Positions 34,667 to 47,471 of a stretch of 64,000 nucleotides of DNA are shown here, one piece after another. A program made the translations under genes and the position numbers. The stretch lies in assembly GCA_027559495.1 (NCBI GenBank), contig JAMXSV010000010.1:1550001-1614000 (forward strand). Direction: 5' to 3'. The stretch is from Aurifilum marmelostoma (Eukaryota > Ascomycota > Sordariomycetes > Diaporthales > Cryphonectriaceae). The notes under the pieces were generated by a model. It made no database searches. It had not been told where the DNA came from and saw nothing but the letters and a program-made list of their open reading frames with translations. Each line of letters begins with the position of its first letter. The first letter of the stretch is position 1.

Positions 34667-37497
34667 GATGATGGTGGTGGGAGGTATTAGACGGTGAAAA
34701 GTCGAAGATGAAAAGAGTGACTTCAGATCCCAGAATGCTGTGTAGGTACTGAATTATCCGTGTACTGAAATTGGAGAAAGCCAACTCAGGGCTTTGATCC
34801 AGCCAAGGAAAAGAGGCTCTCTCCCAACTTAATTAGAAGGCGTTTAGCCTCGACGTCAATAATTAAATGAACGATGCAAAGTCACAGGTCCATGTTTGTT
34901 GTCAGCCGCCGCGTGGTTCACGTGTTCCAGGTTCCGAGTTTAGTGCTCGTTTCGGTATCGCCTCTGGTCTCATTGGGCGGTGACAACCTTGTGAGATGGG
35001 TGGCCAAGACGGTAGAGTGACCCCCGCTCCCCAAGTCACAGTCACACACTGAGCTTTTCTGGTGGTGCAGCTGATTGATTCCGACTGCCCTCTGTTGTCT
35101 CGCTTGATGTTGTGAAAAATGCTTCCCTGAGAGCGCGTTGTTGAATCTGGGACAGCTTGATACTATGAGTCTGATTGATTACATACTCGAACCCTTGAAA
35201 AGTAAGAGTCGTACGCCCGGCACGTAACTATAGGCTCAAAATTCGTAGGAATGCTTGAGCGACGGGGAGCGTATAGAAAAGGGCAAGACACTTAATTTGG
35301 TAATTATTGATCCGGCTCAGTCACTGCTCTACACATATTTGCATTCTTCCACTGGCTGCAACGACTTCTTTGCTCTCAAAGTCTATGAGAAGATCTGGGA
35401 GGGTTGCCTAGCTGGATCTTTCTTGTTACTCGATTTGAATAAAGAAAAGATTCAGATCGACGCTCCAGGGGCTCGTGGATGGGTTTACTTACACAGTACA
35501 AGGTGTATGAATGTGAGGGTTAGGGTCAGAAGGGCTGGCTTCTCAGATTACTTGTATATCACACCAGAGCAGAAAATCGTCCCAGGACAAGAAATGCTCG
35601 CAAGACATACTCCTGGATTGCTCAGTCACCGCACAGACAATATATAGTTTTCATCGAAGCTGAGAGTGCATGTTGAAGTGAGACTGTGCCAACGTTCCTG
35701 CATTAGTGGAGGTGCACTGCCCCGGCTATCACCGTCCGACCACAAGATCCCATGCCCATCACCTCTCCTTCAGGTGTGATTTCCAATCGCAACTCACGGC
35801 AGCAAAGGCACCCTTACTAGGTCCATGCTCGTGAATGCTGCACGATGAAACTCGGATTCATTGTGAGAGCGAAGGAAAGAAGCAAGACTGTGGTATCCCA
35901 TATTCATCGTTCTACTCCCATCCCTCCGACATCGCACAGTGTGGCCAAGCAGAGGTCGGACACAACATAGACCCGCCTGTCTGTCCATTGCACTAACAGG
36001 ATCTTCATGTTGGAATAATCAAGCATGAGGTCGTATGACGCAGTTCATGCGCCATGGGAGGTGCTCCGATTCAGTCGTATGTCCAAGTGCGGGGTATCAT
36101 CAGATTGAAAGAGGCACTGATTGCTGGGGCCAAAAGACCTCTCAGCAAGACATTGGCGAGAAACGGTGGTATTGCCGGAAAGTCAACGACCGGCCGTCTG
36201 GAAAATATCATGCTGTACTTTTGTGTGGATGGAAATCGTACGAGAGGGAGAAACGACTAGCCTAGATTGCTGAATGAGTGAGCAAATACTCGGCACAATG
36301 AAACAAATGTCTCTGATCGCAGTCACGAGGTCAGCAAGTATAGGGGAACGTTCTGTGTCGCTTAATGTCCTTGTCCACTTTTCAGCAGTGTAAGTAAATA
36401 ATACCCTATGCATGATGAGGCTCTGAATCTTGCGCGAGAATTAGCTCCGCGATCGAGTCAGAATGGGGGCTTCAAACCACAGCAAGATATATTGCATCTT
36501 TATGAATAATCTCCATCTCGCAACAATCACCTGAAGAACAAAAAAGCGAGAGAGAAAAATCTTGAAAACATGAGGCAGGTCGCGGTCGTGTACATCATCC
36601 CCCGGACTGCGGCACCTACCCGTCGTCATCTGCAGGACGCCTCTAACCTAGAATGTTGATCGCTAATCTGGATTTGGCCAACTGAGACTGCACTGAAGAT
36701 TGCCCCAAACTCAAACCCCAGCCGCACGGCCTCGTCTCAACCACCTGAGCATGTCAAGATTTCTCGCGACTGCTCTCAACACTATCAACTGATTTTGGCT
36801 TGTCTGTGTCTGCAGCGAATATGTGCATGTGCATGAGGCGTCGACAGGCCCGAGCGGAGGAGATCCCGGAGGAACCTTAAAGCCAGACACAGGCTGAAGG
36901 ACAACATAGGCAACATCCGTCGAACCAGGGCCTAGGTCCATGTAGCCACGGTCAGCACCGCAGCCCCTCTCCCGCAGCATTGAAGCAGTTATACCCTACA
37001 TGATCTGAAGCATCACATATTGATCCGAATCCTACTATACCCCTCGAGGTTAAACAGACTATGCCACCCTCCATGCGCTCGCCATGCCCAGAGGTTTCCC
37101 GGTTTTAGGCTGGCACAAGGGCCCCGGAAGATACTCGTCTGATGACGATGAATATCTGGCCGTTGACATCGGCTCACCTTCTTATTCTTCACCAAGGTAA
37201 CAACATCCCACTTCTTGACTCTGGACCCCAGCATGTTCGGGTCTGCGCTCAGAGTGTGATAGAAGGGGGAAAAAAGTGCCCACCCTCTCTACCTTATACT
37301 TTTGCCATAGGACCGCGGATACCGACTTAGCCGGCGTCTGGAAAACCTTCAACGTTCCCTTTGTGTCGTCCGGCTCGGATCATTGGTATTCTTTTATCTT
37401 CTCCAGCTGGCCGAGTTTCCTTTTCTTCTGGATGGCTCGCAGATCGCTTGTGTCCTGTGCAGCACGTTTTTAGCCAGAGGACAAGCCCTAACCGAAC
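34667..37497. other. 2.8 kb intergenic region before the aquaporin
   Basis: No supported gene. The open frame 35255-35647 lacks an ATG, starts after a stop codon and matches nothing I know. Sequence is more AT-rich than around it. The 37340-37497 part is probably the aquaporin 5' leader. Confidence 0.55.
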
Positions 37498-38667
37498 ATG
37501 CCGATTCCTATGACCTACAAGAGGAAGCTCGTGGCCGAGCAGGATGAGTTCTCTCTCATCCAGAGGGAAGCAACAATGATGGAAGCCGTGGAGCCAGCGC
37601 CCTATGGGCCATTAAACCGAGCTTTTGGGAGGATGAACCCAACCTTCCGCGGACACCTGGTGGCCATGATAGCCGAGTTCCTGGGAACCCTCATGTTTTT
37701 ATTCTTCTCATACGCCGCCGCCCAGATTGGAAATGAAAAGGCCGACACTCTTCGCCCCGCTCTGGAGCAGCCAGGACTCAGTCTTCTCCAGATTGCCTAC
37801 ATCAGTGCCGTATTTGGAGTCAGTTTGGGTGTCAACGTCTGGATATTCTATCGTGTCAGCGGGGGCATGTTCAACCCTGCGGTAAGCGAGGCCTGACGGA
37901 CTGAATTTGACGTGTCGTGAAGACTGACAAAAAGACCACACAGGTATCTCTGGCCCTCTGGATCGCAGGTGCCTTCGACTGGGTACGGCTGGTCTGCGTG
38001 GTACCCATGCAGTTCGCCGGAGCCATCGCCGCCGCCGCCTTGGTGTCTCTGATCCTACCAGGACCTCTCCAGGCCGAGAACGCCCTTGCTTCGGGCGCCA
38101 CATTTGTGCAGGGTCTGTTTCTGGAGGTCATCCTGACCGCGCAGCTGGTCATGACCATCCTCATGCTGGCTGTCGAAAAGAGCCGGACGTCCTTCATCGC
38201 GCCACTTGCTATTGGCCTGGCCCTTTTTATTGCGCACCTCATCGGTAATTGAGGCCTACATCTCTGTTTTTCTTGGACTATAATGGACCGTATGAGCACA
38301 TGGCTGACCCCCTTGTGAAACACTAGGTATCAATTACACCGGCACCTCCGTCAACCCGGCCAGGACCCTCGGCCCGGCAGTCGTCAACGGCAACTTCGTC
38401 AGCTACATCTGGATCTTCTTCGTCGGGCCGGGTCTCGGGGCCGTCCTGGCGGCTGGTCTCTACCACCTGCTTAAAGCCATGGGGTACGAGACCGCGAACC
38501 CGGGTCAAGACGATGACGGGCTGGACACCTATCGCCTTGTGCGGGCTCCCGTCCGGCCAGCCATGCCGAGAGGGAGCAGTAGTGAGGGTGCCTACTACAA
38601 GGCATATTTCCAGGACCTTACTTCACCTCCACCAATGGAAAAGATGCCAAGGAAGGTTACATACTGA
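37498..38667 (+). CDS. Aquaporin / MIP-family channel
   Basis: Exons 37498-37881, 37944-38244 and 38327-38667; 341 residues. Six hydrophobic helices and both pore signatures are present: NPA at residues 126-128 (GGMFNPAVSLALW) and NPAR at 238-241 (GTSVNPARTLGP), the latter giving the selectivity-filter arginine. The spacing after the second NPA, without the Asp of glyceroporins, favours an orthodox water channel over a glycerol facilitator. The N-terminus is about 50 residues and hydrophilic. The C-terminal tail (about 60 residues, ending in KMPRKVTY) is cytosolic and Ser/Pro-rich. Introns are 62 and 82 bp, and the first falls exactly after NPA. It acts in the plasma or an internal membrane. 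Convergent with the MAPEG gene. Confidence 0.93.
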
Positions 38668-39058
38668 TTAAGAGGAAAGGAGCTATTGGATATCACGGGA
38701 AGGTGACTAATGTTTGCAATGTAATGATGTAAAAAGGCAGAGAGCGCTGTACAACTATAATGACACTTCAACGATTGACGAATGATTTCAACTATTTTCA
38801 AGATAATCATGCAAAAAGCTGCACACGAGTAGTGATCAAATGTGCGAAATGAATATACTTTGCATGCTGATAATGAGTCTTGTGAGACACCTTCCGCTAT
38901 GTGACATGTACATGCTCCAACCTGCACCATGAACGGCCATCCTACTAGATGGCCGAATAGAGTTGATCCTCCACCATTGTCCAGATGAGTCAAGAACATG
39001 AATATGGTACTACGAGCCCTCATGACAAACCTTCCTAATTACTTACTGCACGAGACCA
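38668..39058. other. Convergent 3' intergenic region
   Basis: 391 bp, AT-rich, between the stops of the aquaporin (+) and the MAPEG protein (-). Nothing but probable 3' UTRs is seen. Confidence 0.65.
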
Positions 39059-39625
39059 TCACAATCCCCAATAATCCCCCACCAGCCAAGCACCATACCC
39101 AGCCAGACCTCCCAGCACACCACACGTGCCAAAGAATCCAAGTGGCCTACCCACGGCGACGGACCCGGGCCTGAACAGCCCGAGCTCGGCATGCAGCACG
39201 CGGAACAGCAGAAGCCCTCCCAGAGCCACGGTGAGGCCGGTGCGGTTGGCCCCGTTCAGCTCGGCCGTGCCGGCAACCACAAGCGCCAGGGGCACGTTCT
39301 CGAGAAAGTTGGCGTGCGCGCGCGTCGCGACTTGGAGGTCGTTGTACCCGCTGGGTTTCCCGGCCTCGGTCGCGCCCGCCGCGCTGCTTTTCTTTTTGGA
39401 GGAGTCGTCCCCGATCCAGTGGTCGTGGCGGATCCGCACCAATACGCAGCGGGCAGACAGCCACAGGTGATAGGCGGTGAAGGGGAGGAGAAAGCTGCCC
39501 GTGACAGCTGCGCGGTGGTTATGTCTGTTAATCAGTGCTATAGAATCTAGTCAAGATACTTCTTATTATTACTTACGCAGGAGTTTGGCTGGTCCGAGGC
39601 CGACGGAGGAGTTGTAGGAGGCCAT
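39059..39625 (-). CDS. MAPEG-family membrane protein
   Basis: Exons 39577-39625 and 39059-39495 on the minus strand (81 bp intron), 161 residues. The acceptor at 39496 was chosen over the one at 39509 because only it keeps the frame. The core LQVATRAHANFLENVPLALV and AELNGANRTGL, then a helix with FRVLHAELGLF, is the MAPEG (membrane-associated eicosanoid/glutathione metabolism) pattern. Four hydrophobic helices can be drawn, with a Lys/Ser/Ala-rich loop (DDSSKKKSSAAG) between the first two. Family members are glutathione-linked ER enzymes, but many fungal ones have no known substrate. ATG 39625 begins MASYNSSVGLGPAKLL, a sensible start of a short helix-preceding segment. Confidence 0.82.
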
Positions 39626-40895
39626 TTTATTATCAGGTCTTTATATCTGTAGGCAGTTTCGTCCTTCGATGGCCCGGCTATGGGGGTCTTTGGGGTGTCA
39701 TATATTTGACGACTGATCCTTCAGACTGCCTACGAGACGATCAAATCCTCAGATAGACCACCAGCATTAACCGAGGTATATTTATTGCTGTATTAATTGC
39801 CTCAGGTAAGACTGACATCATCGATCGCCGAGGCATGCCAAGCATTGGAAATAGAACCGAGACTAAGAATGCATCTGAGAACATCTCACGAAGCATCCAT
39901 AGAATTGACTTGTCTTTCTCCTAACACTGCCGATGCAGGGCAACTTTCATCCACAGTACGTGGCGTCTGGGGCGGCACATCAAAGACCCTTCACCTTCTC
40001 GGCGACGCCAGCGTGAAAGGTGTGTGGTGGCCAAACACTCTCATTGGATGTGCTCTGTGCCGCGCGAGCTTGAGACGGAGGCGGGACACTTACAGTAGCG
40101 CCTCTGCTGGTCTCACGAGCCAGTCTGTGCTGGCACGCAAGAGGCCACATTCGGTCAACCTGGCAGGCAAGACGGTGCTGTGTGGCTTGATAACTCTGTC
40201 GCAACTGGGAAGTCTGCTCCGCTCACGGCTATTGCAGGTGGGCTTATCGGGTCTCAAGAGTCGTCCTACACGGGCATATGCTCCGTCTGCTCCGTCTGCT
40301 CACAGCTCTAGAGTTTCCAATATTGAGACTCAGTGCATCACTCGGTCGCAACTACACAGTCAGAGAAGTGAGAAGTTGGGCGTGCCGTCTCAGGGATGGC
40401 ACACCGCAGAAGCCTCAACACATCCCAGTTCAGTGTTCTCGGCTGTTAATCAGGGTACTCAACCAGTCTTCTGAGTGCCTTGGTAGTTGGCAGGCGGAAC
40501 ATCACTCGAGGAACCTTTATACGACACAAGAATCAAGGTTAGGCAGTCAGCGCCGAAACAGTGGTCTCGGCCGTTTGGTCCAAGGCGAAAACGTCCGTCT
40601 TCCCACTTGGATATAATTAATGTCCGTAGATGGTAATAAAGTGTACTTCCTCAAGGCCCTGCGATCTTGAACAATTGTGATGCAATTGAATGTGTGACGC
40701 CTCCGCAAGGCTTTGGAGTGTTCTTTGTCGGTAAGCTGCGATTCAAATCTTGAGTGGGATAACTTGTAGCTGTTATAAAGCCTTGTTACATTTATAGGAC
40801 TGAAACATTGAGATTTGTACAACATCGCTGTGCCTAAATTGCTTGTTCACCTCGTGTCTATCTCGACAATCTTTACATGTGCCCTCGAGGTCTTC
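39626..40895. other. Intergenic region between MAPEG and NLR-like genes
   Basis: 1.27 kb without a supported gene. The open frame 39797-40474 is long (225 codons) but has no domain, no codon bias and Ser/Leu/Arg-rich noise-like content. Confidence 0.55.
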
Positions 40896-43800
40896 CTAGT
40901 ATCCCCGATTGATCTTGAACCACGTGTCTACATCATGCAGTTCACAAGTTTCAGCCATATTCACCATAAGCCCTAGCTCCACCAGCCGTGCACAAGCCCT
41001 ACCAAGACCCTTCGCTTTCAAATTCCAAGATATGTGTGATCGAGATACTATGTCTTCTTCTCCTACTCCTTGGCTTAGCTGGCGCTCTACAGGCTTGCGC
41101 TGAAAACGAACAGGCAGCATTGCCTCCAGATCATCCTTCACCTCATCTTCAACCTGTTCCAGTTGCTCTTCTGGAGCCTCGTACCAAATTGGCTCATGCG
41201 CATCAGCAGAGTAGCTGAATTTGCCAAGTACGCGCACAGTCCGATTTTTGCACCACTTGGTCGACACACCGGCAAGAGACTCCAAGACTTCTCCGCAGCC
41301 TGTCTCTTCGCTGACCAGCCGGTAGTCGCGATGAATAACAGACAGGAGTATGCCCAGGGCAGTATGTGCTGGCATGGAAATAAGTCGCCAAACTTTCGAA
41401 CCGTTCTCGAGTCCGGACCTTCGGGATTGCGGGCGAAAAACTGAATGAAAGTTCCTAAGCCCGCCTGTGCTGAAATACATGAGGACCATGTCGTCCAGTT
41501 GCGCACCACTGGAAGTGAAAAGTTGAAGAATGCGTAATCCTTGGGCAAGAAATACAAGGTTTTCACCTTCGAGAGGTTGGAGCAAATTGCAGCTTATCAC
41601 ACTCAACAACCTTTCCAGTTGATGGGTAAATGGTGTGGAGACCCAGGCGTACTGATCATGCCACATTCCTGGCGTGAAAAAGCTTCCACGCCAGTTGGGA
41701 TCGGCACCCTCCTTCAGTAGGAACTTGATCGACTCCTCGTTGTCGTAATCAGCGCATGCGTTCAGGAGAATTTCGGATTTCGAACTGTTGCTGATCTGAC
41801 CACCTTGGACTCGGAAGGTAAGATATTTGTGACGGTACCGCGACAAGCTGGGAGGGGCCTTGAGAAAGTCCGTTCCCCTACACATCCGCGCGAATTTCCG
41901 TGTCCCAACGAGGAGGCGACCTGTGTTGTAGAGCTTCTCGCAGTAATCGACGCTTCGCGACCACTCTGCCATATTCCCATCGCCTAAAAAAAGAAAATAA
42001 ATATCTGCGCTGCGAACTGTCATGTGAGAATAGTAGAGCTGGCTGCATGCCAAGAATGACCGGACCCATCGTGAACGCAGAGACACTGCTGAGTTTGAGT
42101 CGTAGCTTCTGATCTTCTCACCTTCCGTCGTATCTAGGAGAAAATCGTAAGCAGACCTGTGGACGAACCGTAAATGCTTTCCCCTGTTGTAGGAAGGTAA
42201 CAATCTGGCGTATTTGGCCCCGTACCATCCGTCTGCGGTAAATCTCGGTAACGCTGGGGGCTTTTGGACCTCGACGAGTCCGAAACAGTAAGTTTCTACT
42301 GTTTTCTCGGTTTCCCTGCATTTCTGCAACAAGACATCTTCCGATATCAGGTTCGTAGGGTCATCTATGGCATCCAGCAATCGGTCCGCCATGGAATTTG
42401 AAGCGAGCGTCAAAGTGAGTATATCTGGGTGCATGAAGACGCCAAAGCCGTTCCATGAATCTTGACCTAGCAGCAGCAGCAGCAGCCGAAGATAGAGTGC
42501 AGCAATCTGACGATAGTGTAGAGGGTCGTCTTGGCAGAGCCTATTCCACATTTTCACGTATAGCTCTCTAAGATCTCCTGGTAGGCAATTGATTCTTTGT
42601 TGGATGACGCCTGCATCGTCCCCGAGGTCGAAACCCCTATTGATGTTCCTGATGGCGAGAACAAGCCATAGAAACACGCCTTCGGCCTTGTCTACCAGAG
42701 AGGCGATTAAGTCAGATTTTCCCCTAGCATTGTTCGTTGGAAGTCGGACGTGATCTTGGGCGTATCGTGTGAGATCCTTTTCGGTAAGATCCTGGAGTCG
42801 AAGCTGGGGATACTTGGCCAGACGATTTTTCAGTAGAGGTTCCGATCGGCTGGCCACACAGACTTTTGTATTGCTGTTCTTGGCCATTCGCTCAACTAAG
42901 TCAAGCAACTGTGGAGGTCCGTCCCGGGGGTCTAGCTCGTCCAGACCGTCAAGAAAGACACACACCGGACGGTCGTAAGATTCGAGAACTCGCATCACGA
43001 TCGAATCAAGTTCAGCGAAGGACCAGTCTGTGTCGGCGTCCTTGGACTCTGACGCGCGGAGATGCGAGAACACATGTTGAAGAGCCTTATCGCTGTTCTG
43101 CAACAGCTGGTACAGCAGAGAGCAGAATAGACCTTTAATATTCTGTTGCATCGCGGTACCTGGGCGCCAGAAGTAGTGTGAGATGACCAAAGCCTTCGGG
43201 AACCAGATATTGAGATTTTCTTCTGTTTTCTTGTGGTTTAGAATATATTTCATCAGTGTCGTTTTCCCTGAGCCAGGTTTGCCAGATATCCAGTACAGGC
43301 TCTCGGTGGAACGCAACCAGTTTGAGAAACTGTCCCATCTGAACTCTTCCAACCGCGCGAAAGTTGACGGCGTGTCCTCCGATGAAGTGGTCGATTCGTC
43401 GTCCGAGCCCGAGAGTATGAAACCAGTGTCTTCAGATCCGTCAGATTCGCCACTATCAGACCCTTCTTCATCACCCACAAAGACCCACTCGAAAGTATTC
43501 TCGTGAGCTTCGGTAACTTGGTTTCGTCGTTCGTTGAATCCCGGATACTTCAGACTGTGAAGTAAGCGCTCACGCTTGGCATTGTTGATTTGGACGTCTG
43601 CCTTCAGAGCCAGTCCGTCCAACGTCTGCTGAGCTCCCTCTATAGCCTTGTTGGTGACCTTTGACTCAGCGGATACGTGTTCCCTGATGCTCAAAGCCTC
43701 TTGGGAGACCAGCTGCTTGGTGTCGTGATTGCCTCTCCGATATTCCTCGATGAATGAGCGCAGCTCTCCCTTGACATTGTCTAGGTTCAGCTCGGCTGCG

Positions 43801-44389
43801 TGAGTGCTCGACCTGTATCCATTATAGGGCATGAGTCAGCAAAGATGAATTAGAACAAATGTAATCCATTACATCTGCAGTATCAGAAAGATAACCCCAA
43901 CCAAGTGTTGTTTGAAGGTTACTGGCTCGGTGGAAATACACACAAAGAGAATGAGTCTCACCATATTCGGGCAAGTAGACCGGTTTGCATCAGCTTCTCC
44001 GCGTCATCTAATGTCTTCTGCAACCTGTCCAGTCGTCGCCGACGCCAATTCGTCTTGGCCACGACCTTCAGAGTAGAAGCAAGGCTTCCTCGCTCCGCGG
44101 TGCTAATCAAGAAGTTGATCTCTTCCCTCAGGTCTCGCGCGGCGGACGAGCACTTGTCAGCCGCGCCGAGCAGTTGATTGTCAAGTTTCGAGCACTTGGC
44201 AGGACGCTTGCACGTCTTCACTTCGTCTGATATCGACTCCAGGGCCGCTGCTTTCCCGTCGAGCGCCTCGTCCGGATTTTTGCCTTGGTATACAGTTCTG
44301 GCAAGCTTGATCGTATCGCAGCCAACTTGGATGAGTTGCAGCACGTTGCACACCAGGCCCAAGGCCACCAGTGGCTCCATGCCTGACAT
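40896..44389 (-). CDS. NACHT/STAND NTPase, NLR-like
   Basis: Exons 43962-44389 and 40896-43812 on the minus strand (149 bp intron), 1114 residues. Residues 1-142 resemble the helical N-terminal domain of fungal STAND proteins (PLVALGLVCNVLQLIQVGCD start, then coiled helices with Cys/Lys); I cannot tell SesA-like from helo-like types. An acidic linker is followed by the NTPase: Walker A GKPGSGKTTL at about 320-327, Walker B VCVFLDGLDEL at about 426-436, sensor-like KVCVASRSEP and the winged-helix-like EGVFLWLVLAIRNI. The C-terminal 450 residues include a region typical of fungal NACHT proteins (RFVHRSAYDFLLDTTEG) and one ankyrin-like unit (ESIKFLLKEGADPNW), but no repeat array. Such proteins act in non-self recognition and regulated cell death in fungi. 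The gene is intact, so probably functional; effector output and ligand are unknown. Confidence 0.85.
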
Positions 44390-46191
44390 TTTGTGGAGTG
44401 CTCTAATTAATTACCAGATTCGGTAGCACTTGAATCGGAGTTGCGTATTCCAGGATTATGCCGTCAAATCAGTCAAGTTGATCAATTAAGATCTTATGTT
44501 GAAAGCACACAGTAATAGCAAGTTGGAACTGGGACAACGGAAAACAAAAAGAGGGGAACAAACCCAATGGTGCCGCAGGTGGCGAGACACTGATCAAATA
44601 CTGCGGCTTACTGAGGTATGCAAGTCAGCCGCCACCTAAACAGAAGCCACGAATAGCGGCAATAGTCAAGGTGGCAGTGCATGCAAGCGAGCTGCATGCA
44701 ACCATTCCTCGGGCGTGTGCAATACATGGCGTGGCTTGGCAGCGGTCGTGGCAGGACTTACTTGGGTGGAAGTGTTTTTATACTGCTAGTCTTCAAGGCG
44801 TTGACCGGGTCTGTCTCGTGTCCATGAGATGATAGCATTAAGCCTATTCATTTTATCTACTTAGTATTTAAGGGTAACGAATACTGGTTGCATTGCTCAT
44901 GTCTCTGTTGCTTTCCCGAAGGGCGGCCTCTTGGTTTAGGGGGGGGGGGGGGGGGAGGGCTCACCTAGGATAGATTAAGGCGAATTACCCTGAATGCAAT
45001 CTAATGTAGGAAGGCCCAGATTTTGTACACTGCACACGCTTGTCAGGCTTTGTGGACGTCCAACCTTGAATGCGCCGTGTTCGGAAGTGTTCACCTCTAC
45101 AGGTTTACCTGATGGTTATCGTCGCTCCCTATCTTCTTGAAATTGCCCCAGCAGTCATTCCGAGGACTGAGTGAGCAAGAGAAGTGTCGTAACTGATGAA
45201 ATTGCAAAGTGCTCCGATCTTTTGCGCAAAGATTGTCCGACATGTACTAGGTCGATCGGTATGCGATGCCTGCGTTTCAGTCGTGTTCCCAGGGGATTTG
45301 GCGGCTCTCTCATATGTGTCTCAACCTTCTTCATGGCTTGAACAAGATCCGGATCTTGAGCTTACGACAGCCCGTGATATGATGGACAGATCTGTACTTA
45401 GCTATGACCAGGCTAGATGAGTCCAAGTGACAAACAAGTCTGAAGGAGATGCAGTTGTGTAGAGCCTCAGGAGGACACTTGAAAGCCAACATGGGTATAA
45501 GAGGCCAACCTTTTCTCTTCATATTTATCACAAGCTGTTCAAGGTGATATGCCGAGTATTATCTACAATGATGATTTGGTAGACTTGGTCTCAAAAACCA
45601 TCAGGTAGTTTGGGATTGACTCCTATCGCTTTATCACATTATCATGAAAATGGTTTATTCTATTATATTTGATGCGCCACTTATCCGTATCCTTCTTCCC
45701 CTGTACGGAGTCTTCACTCTCAACTGGATTCCGACTCCTAGATTCCCTTTCGGGGTCAACTCTTGAGAGTTGATCATAACTCGTCAAAGGCTAAAGCATA
45801 TACAAAGTGTATCGCAATGCCGTGATTATGCATGTGCTCAGGCTGTCGTGAGGGTCTATCTTCCACTACTACTTTGTGTTCTCTTTCGTGTTCGTTTTGG
45901 TGGTAGCTATCTACAGAGTTTCGGGTTGCGGTGCATGTATCTCATTAGATGTGGCTCCATGCCAGACAAGAACTGGTAGCCGGTGTTGCTGGGTTGTTGT
46001 TTGGTACGACAGTCTACCAGCACAAACCGGACTCTTGAAAGAGACTCTTGTGGATCTGATCTCCATATCCAGAGATTTCACACGCTCGGGTGCGGGCTTG
46101 GGCTCAAGAATCCTGCCGGTGTGGAAAAGCTTGATGGCTGCAAATTCGCAGGTTTCCGTCCATAGATGATATATGCTGCGACGGCAAAGTG
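44390..46191. other. 1.8 kb intergenic region with G17 tract
   Basis: No gene supported. It holds the longest G run in the window (44939-44955). The 45.2-46.1 kb part is AT-rich with short unconvincing open frames. Confidence 0.55.
44939..44955 (+). repeat. G17 homopolymer
   Basis: Seventeen consecutive G in intergenic DNA upstream of the NLR-like gene. Such runs can form G-quadruplexes and are prone to sequencing and assembly length errors. Confidence 0.85.
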
Positions 46192-47471
46192 TCAATGATA
46201 CCAGAATTGTATAGAGCGAGCGATCGCTGAGGCAGGTGTATCAGTATGAATCGCGGATAGTAACTTACAAGGCGAGTAGACGCGCATCGTCTTGCGTGTC
46301 AGACACTGGCAACACTGGTCTTGAAAGGCGGGTATCTCTTCCAGCGGCATCCCCCCAGCGTGAAGCAGCTTCGTTGTGGCCCGGACGAGCTTGATAAGGT
46401 CCAGGCAGACCCAGTTCCCCATCATACGGTCGTGAGGGTCGATCGGCCACGCATTGATGGGCGTCAGGACCTGTCTCTCCACGACATCGGCGAAACCAAG
46501 CTCCATCATCCAGCGCTTATACTTGCGAGGGGCCCGGAAGTCTCGTCCGGTCGCGGCGCCGCCGGCGATCAGCGTGTTTATAAATCTGGCCAGGACGGAA
46601 GCCTGCAGCTCCTCCTCGGCACGGCCATCTGCACCGAGGAACTCACACGACCACTCCTGAAATTCTGCCCAACCGCCTGGGGTGAGGTTGTCGTATACCT
46701 TTTGGAGCATCTCCTTGTGGTCGTGAAAACAGGATACCATCAACCTCCAGTGGATAAAATCGAACTTGATGTCGAAAATCCACTCCTCCTCGCTGTCCTC
46801 GCGTATGAATGAGCAATTCGGCGGAAGATTATCCCTGGGCTGGATCATGCTGATGTCGGTGCCGGTCACATTTGACGTGGGATGCTCTGCGGCGAACTGC
46901 AGGGCCCATATACCCGTGCCGGTCCCTATATCGAGGACCTGTGAGGGGTGTCTGACCGGGGCGAGGTAGAGCCTCCCGCCCAGTCTTAACCTCCACATTT
47001 TGTGCTGCATGTCCAGACGGTCTTGCTCATCCTTACGCCGTAGTCAGCGCGCTGCTCAAACGTTTTGCCACGCCGCAAAGAAACAGGAGGAAGGTCTGAG
47101 AATACCCCGTCGTTGGGAAGGAGGTATTCTACAGCGCAGTCAGCGAGCCATTTCAGAAACAGCAGGTACTTTGGGGCCCAGAGGGGCAAAGACTGATCAA
47201 TCGATACTTACTTCCTTCTCGATATGCATTCCAATGCCTTCCATGCTCTTCAACCGACAATGCGTCCGGTATTGTCTCTCCCCTGGACAGGTCTGTTAAT
47301 TGTGGAGCCCCCAGAGGATCGCCACACTGAAAACGGTCAAGGGGTGCTTCTCTCTCACGTGGATTGTCTTCCGGTGCTCCCGCTTTCGCTGCCAGAGACC
47401 GACTTGCGGCTAGATGCTGGCGAAGTCATGCTGAGCGGCAGACTATGCGAGCTCGCGCGCGCAGGATCCAT
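46192..47471 (-). CDS. LaeA-like class I SAM-dependent methyltransferase
   Basis: Exons on the minus strand: 47359-47471, 47212-47282, 47106-47128 (only 23 nt) and 46192-47031. The joins give the typical order of this family: EEHGRHWNAYREGKYLLPND, DEQDRLDMQHKMW, then SAM motif I VLDIGTGTGIWALQF, acidic motif II TGTDISMIQP, FDFIHWRLMVSCFHD and LTPGGWAEFQEW. Homologues include LaeA and other TAM-type methyltransferases. LaeA controls secondary metabolism through chromatin, but most paralogues are uncharacterised, and no biosynthetic cluster is visible nearby. The start ATG 47471 (MDPARASSHSLPLSM) is preferred to the in-frame ATG 47426 because of its AAAATGG context. The C-terminus is unsure: an in-frame 42 bp intron (46227-46268) may or may not be removed, giving 334 or 348 residues, and neither ending resembles the usual family ending. 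Confidence 0.85.

Noticed and set aside
35514..35533. TTAGGG-like telomeric repeat (AGGGTTAGGGTCAGAAGGG)
   Set aside because: Only about one and a half units are present, with no array, so it is not an interstitial telomere.
35255..35647. 130-codon open frame on the + strand
   Set aside because: It has no ATG, begins just after an in-frame stop, and shows no domain, splice context or codon bias.
39797..40474. 225-codon open frame on the + strand
   Set aside because: Starts with no convincing context, has low-complexity Ser/Leu/Arg content and no recognisable domain; probably chance.
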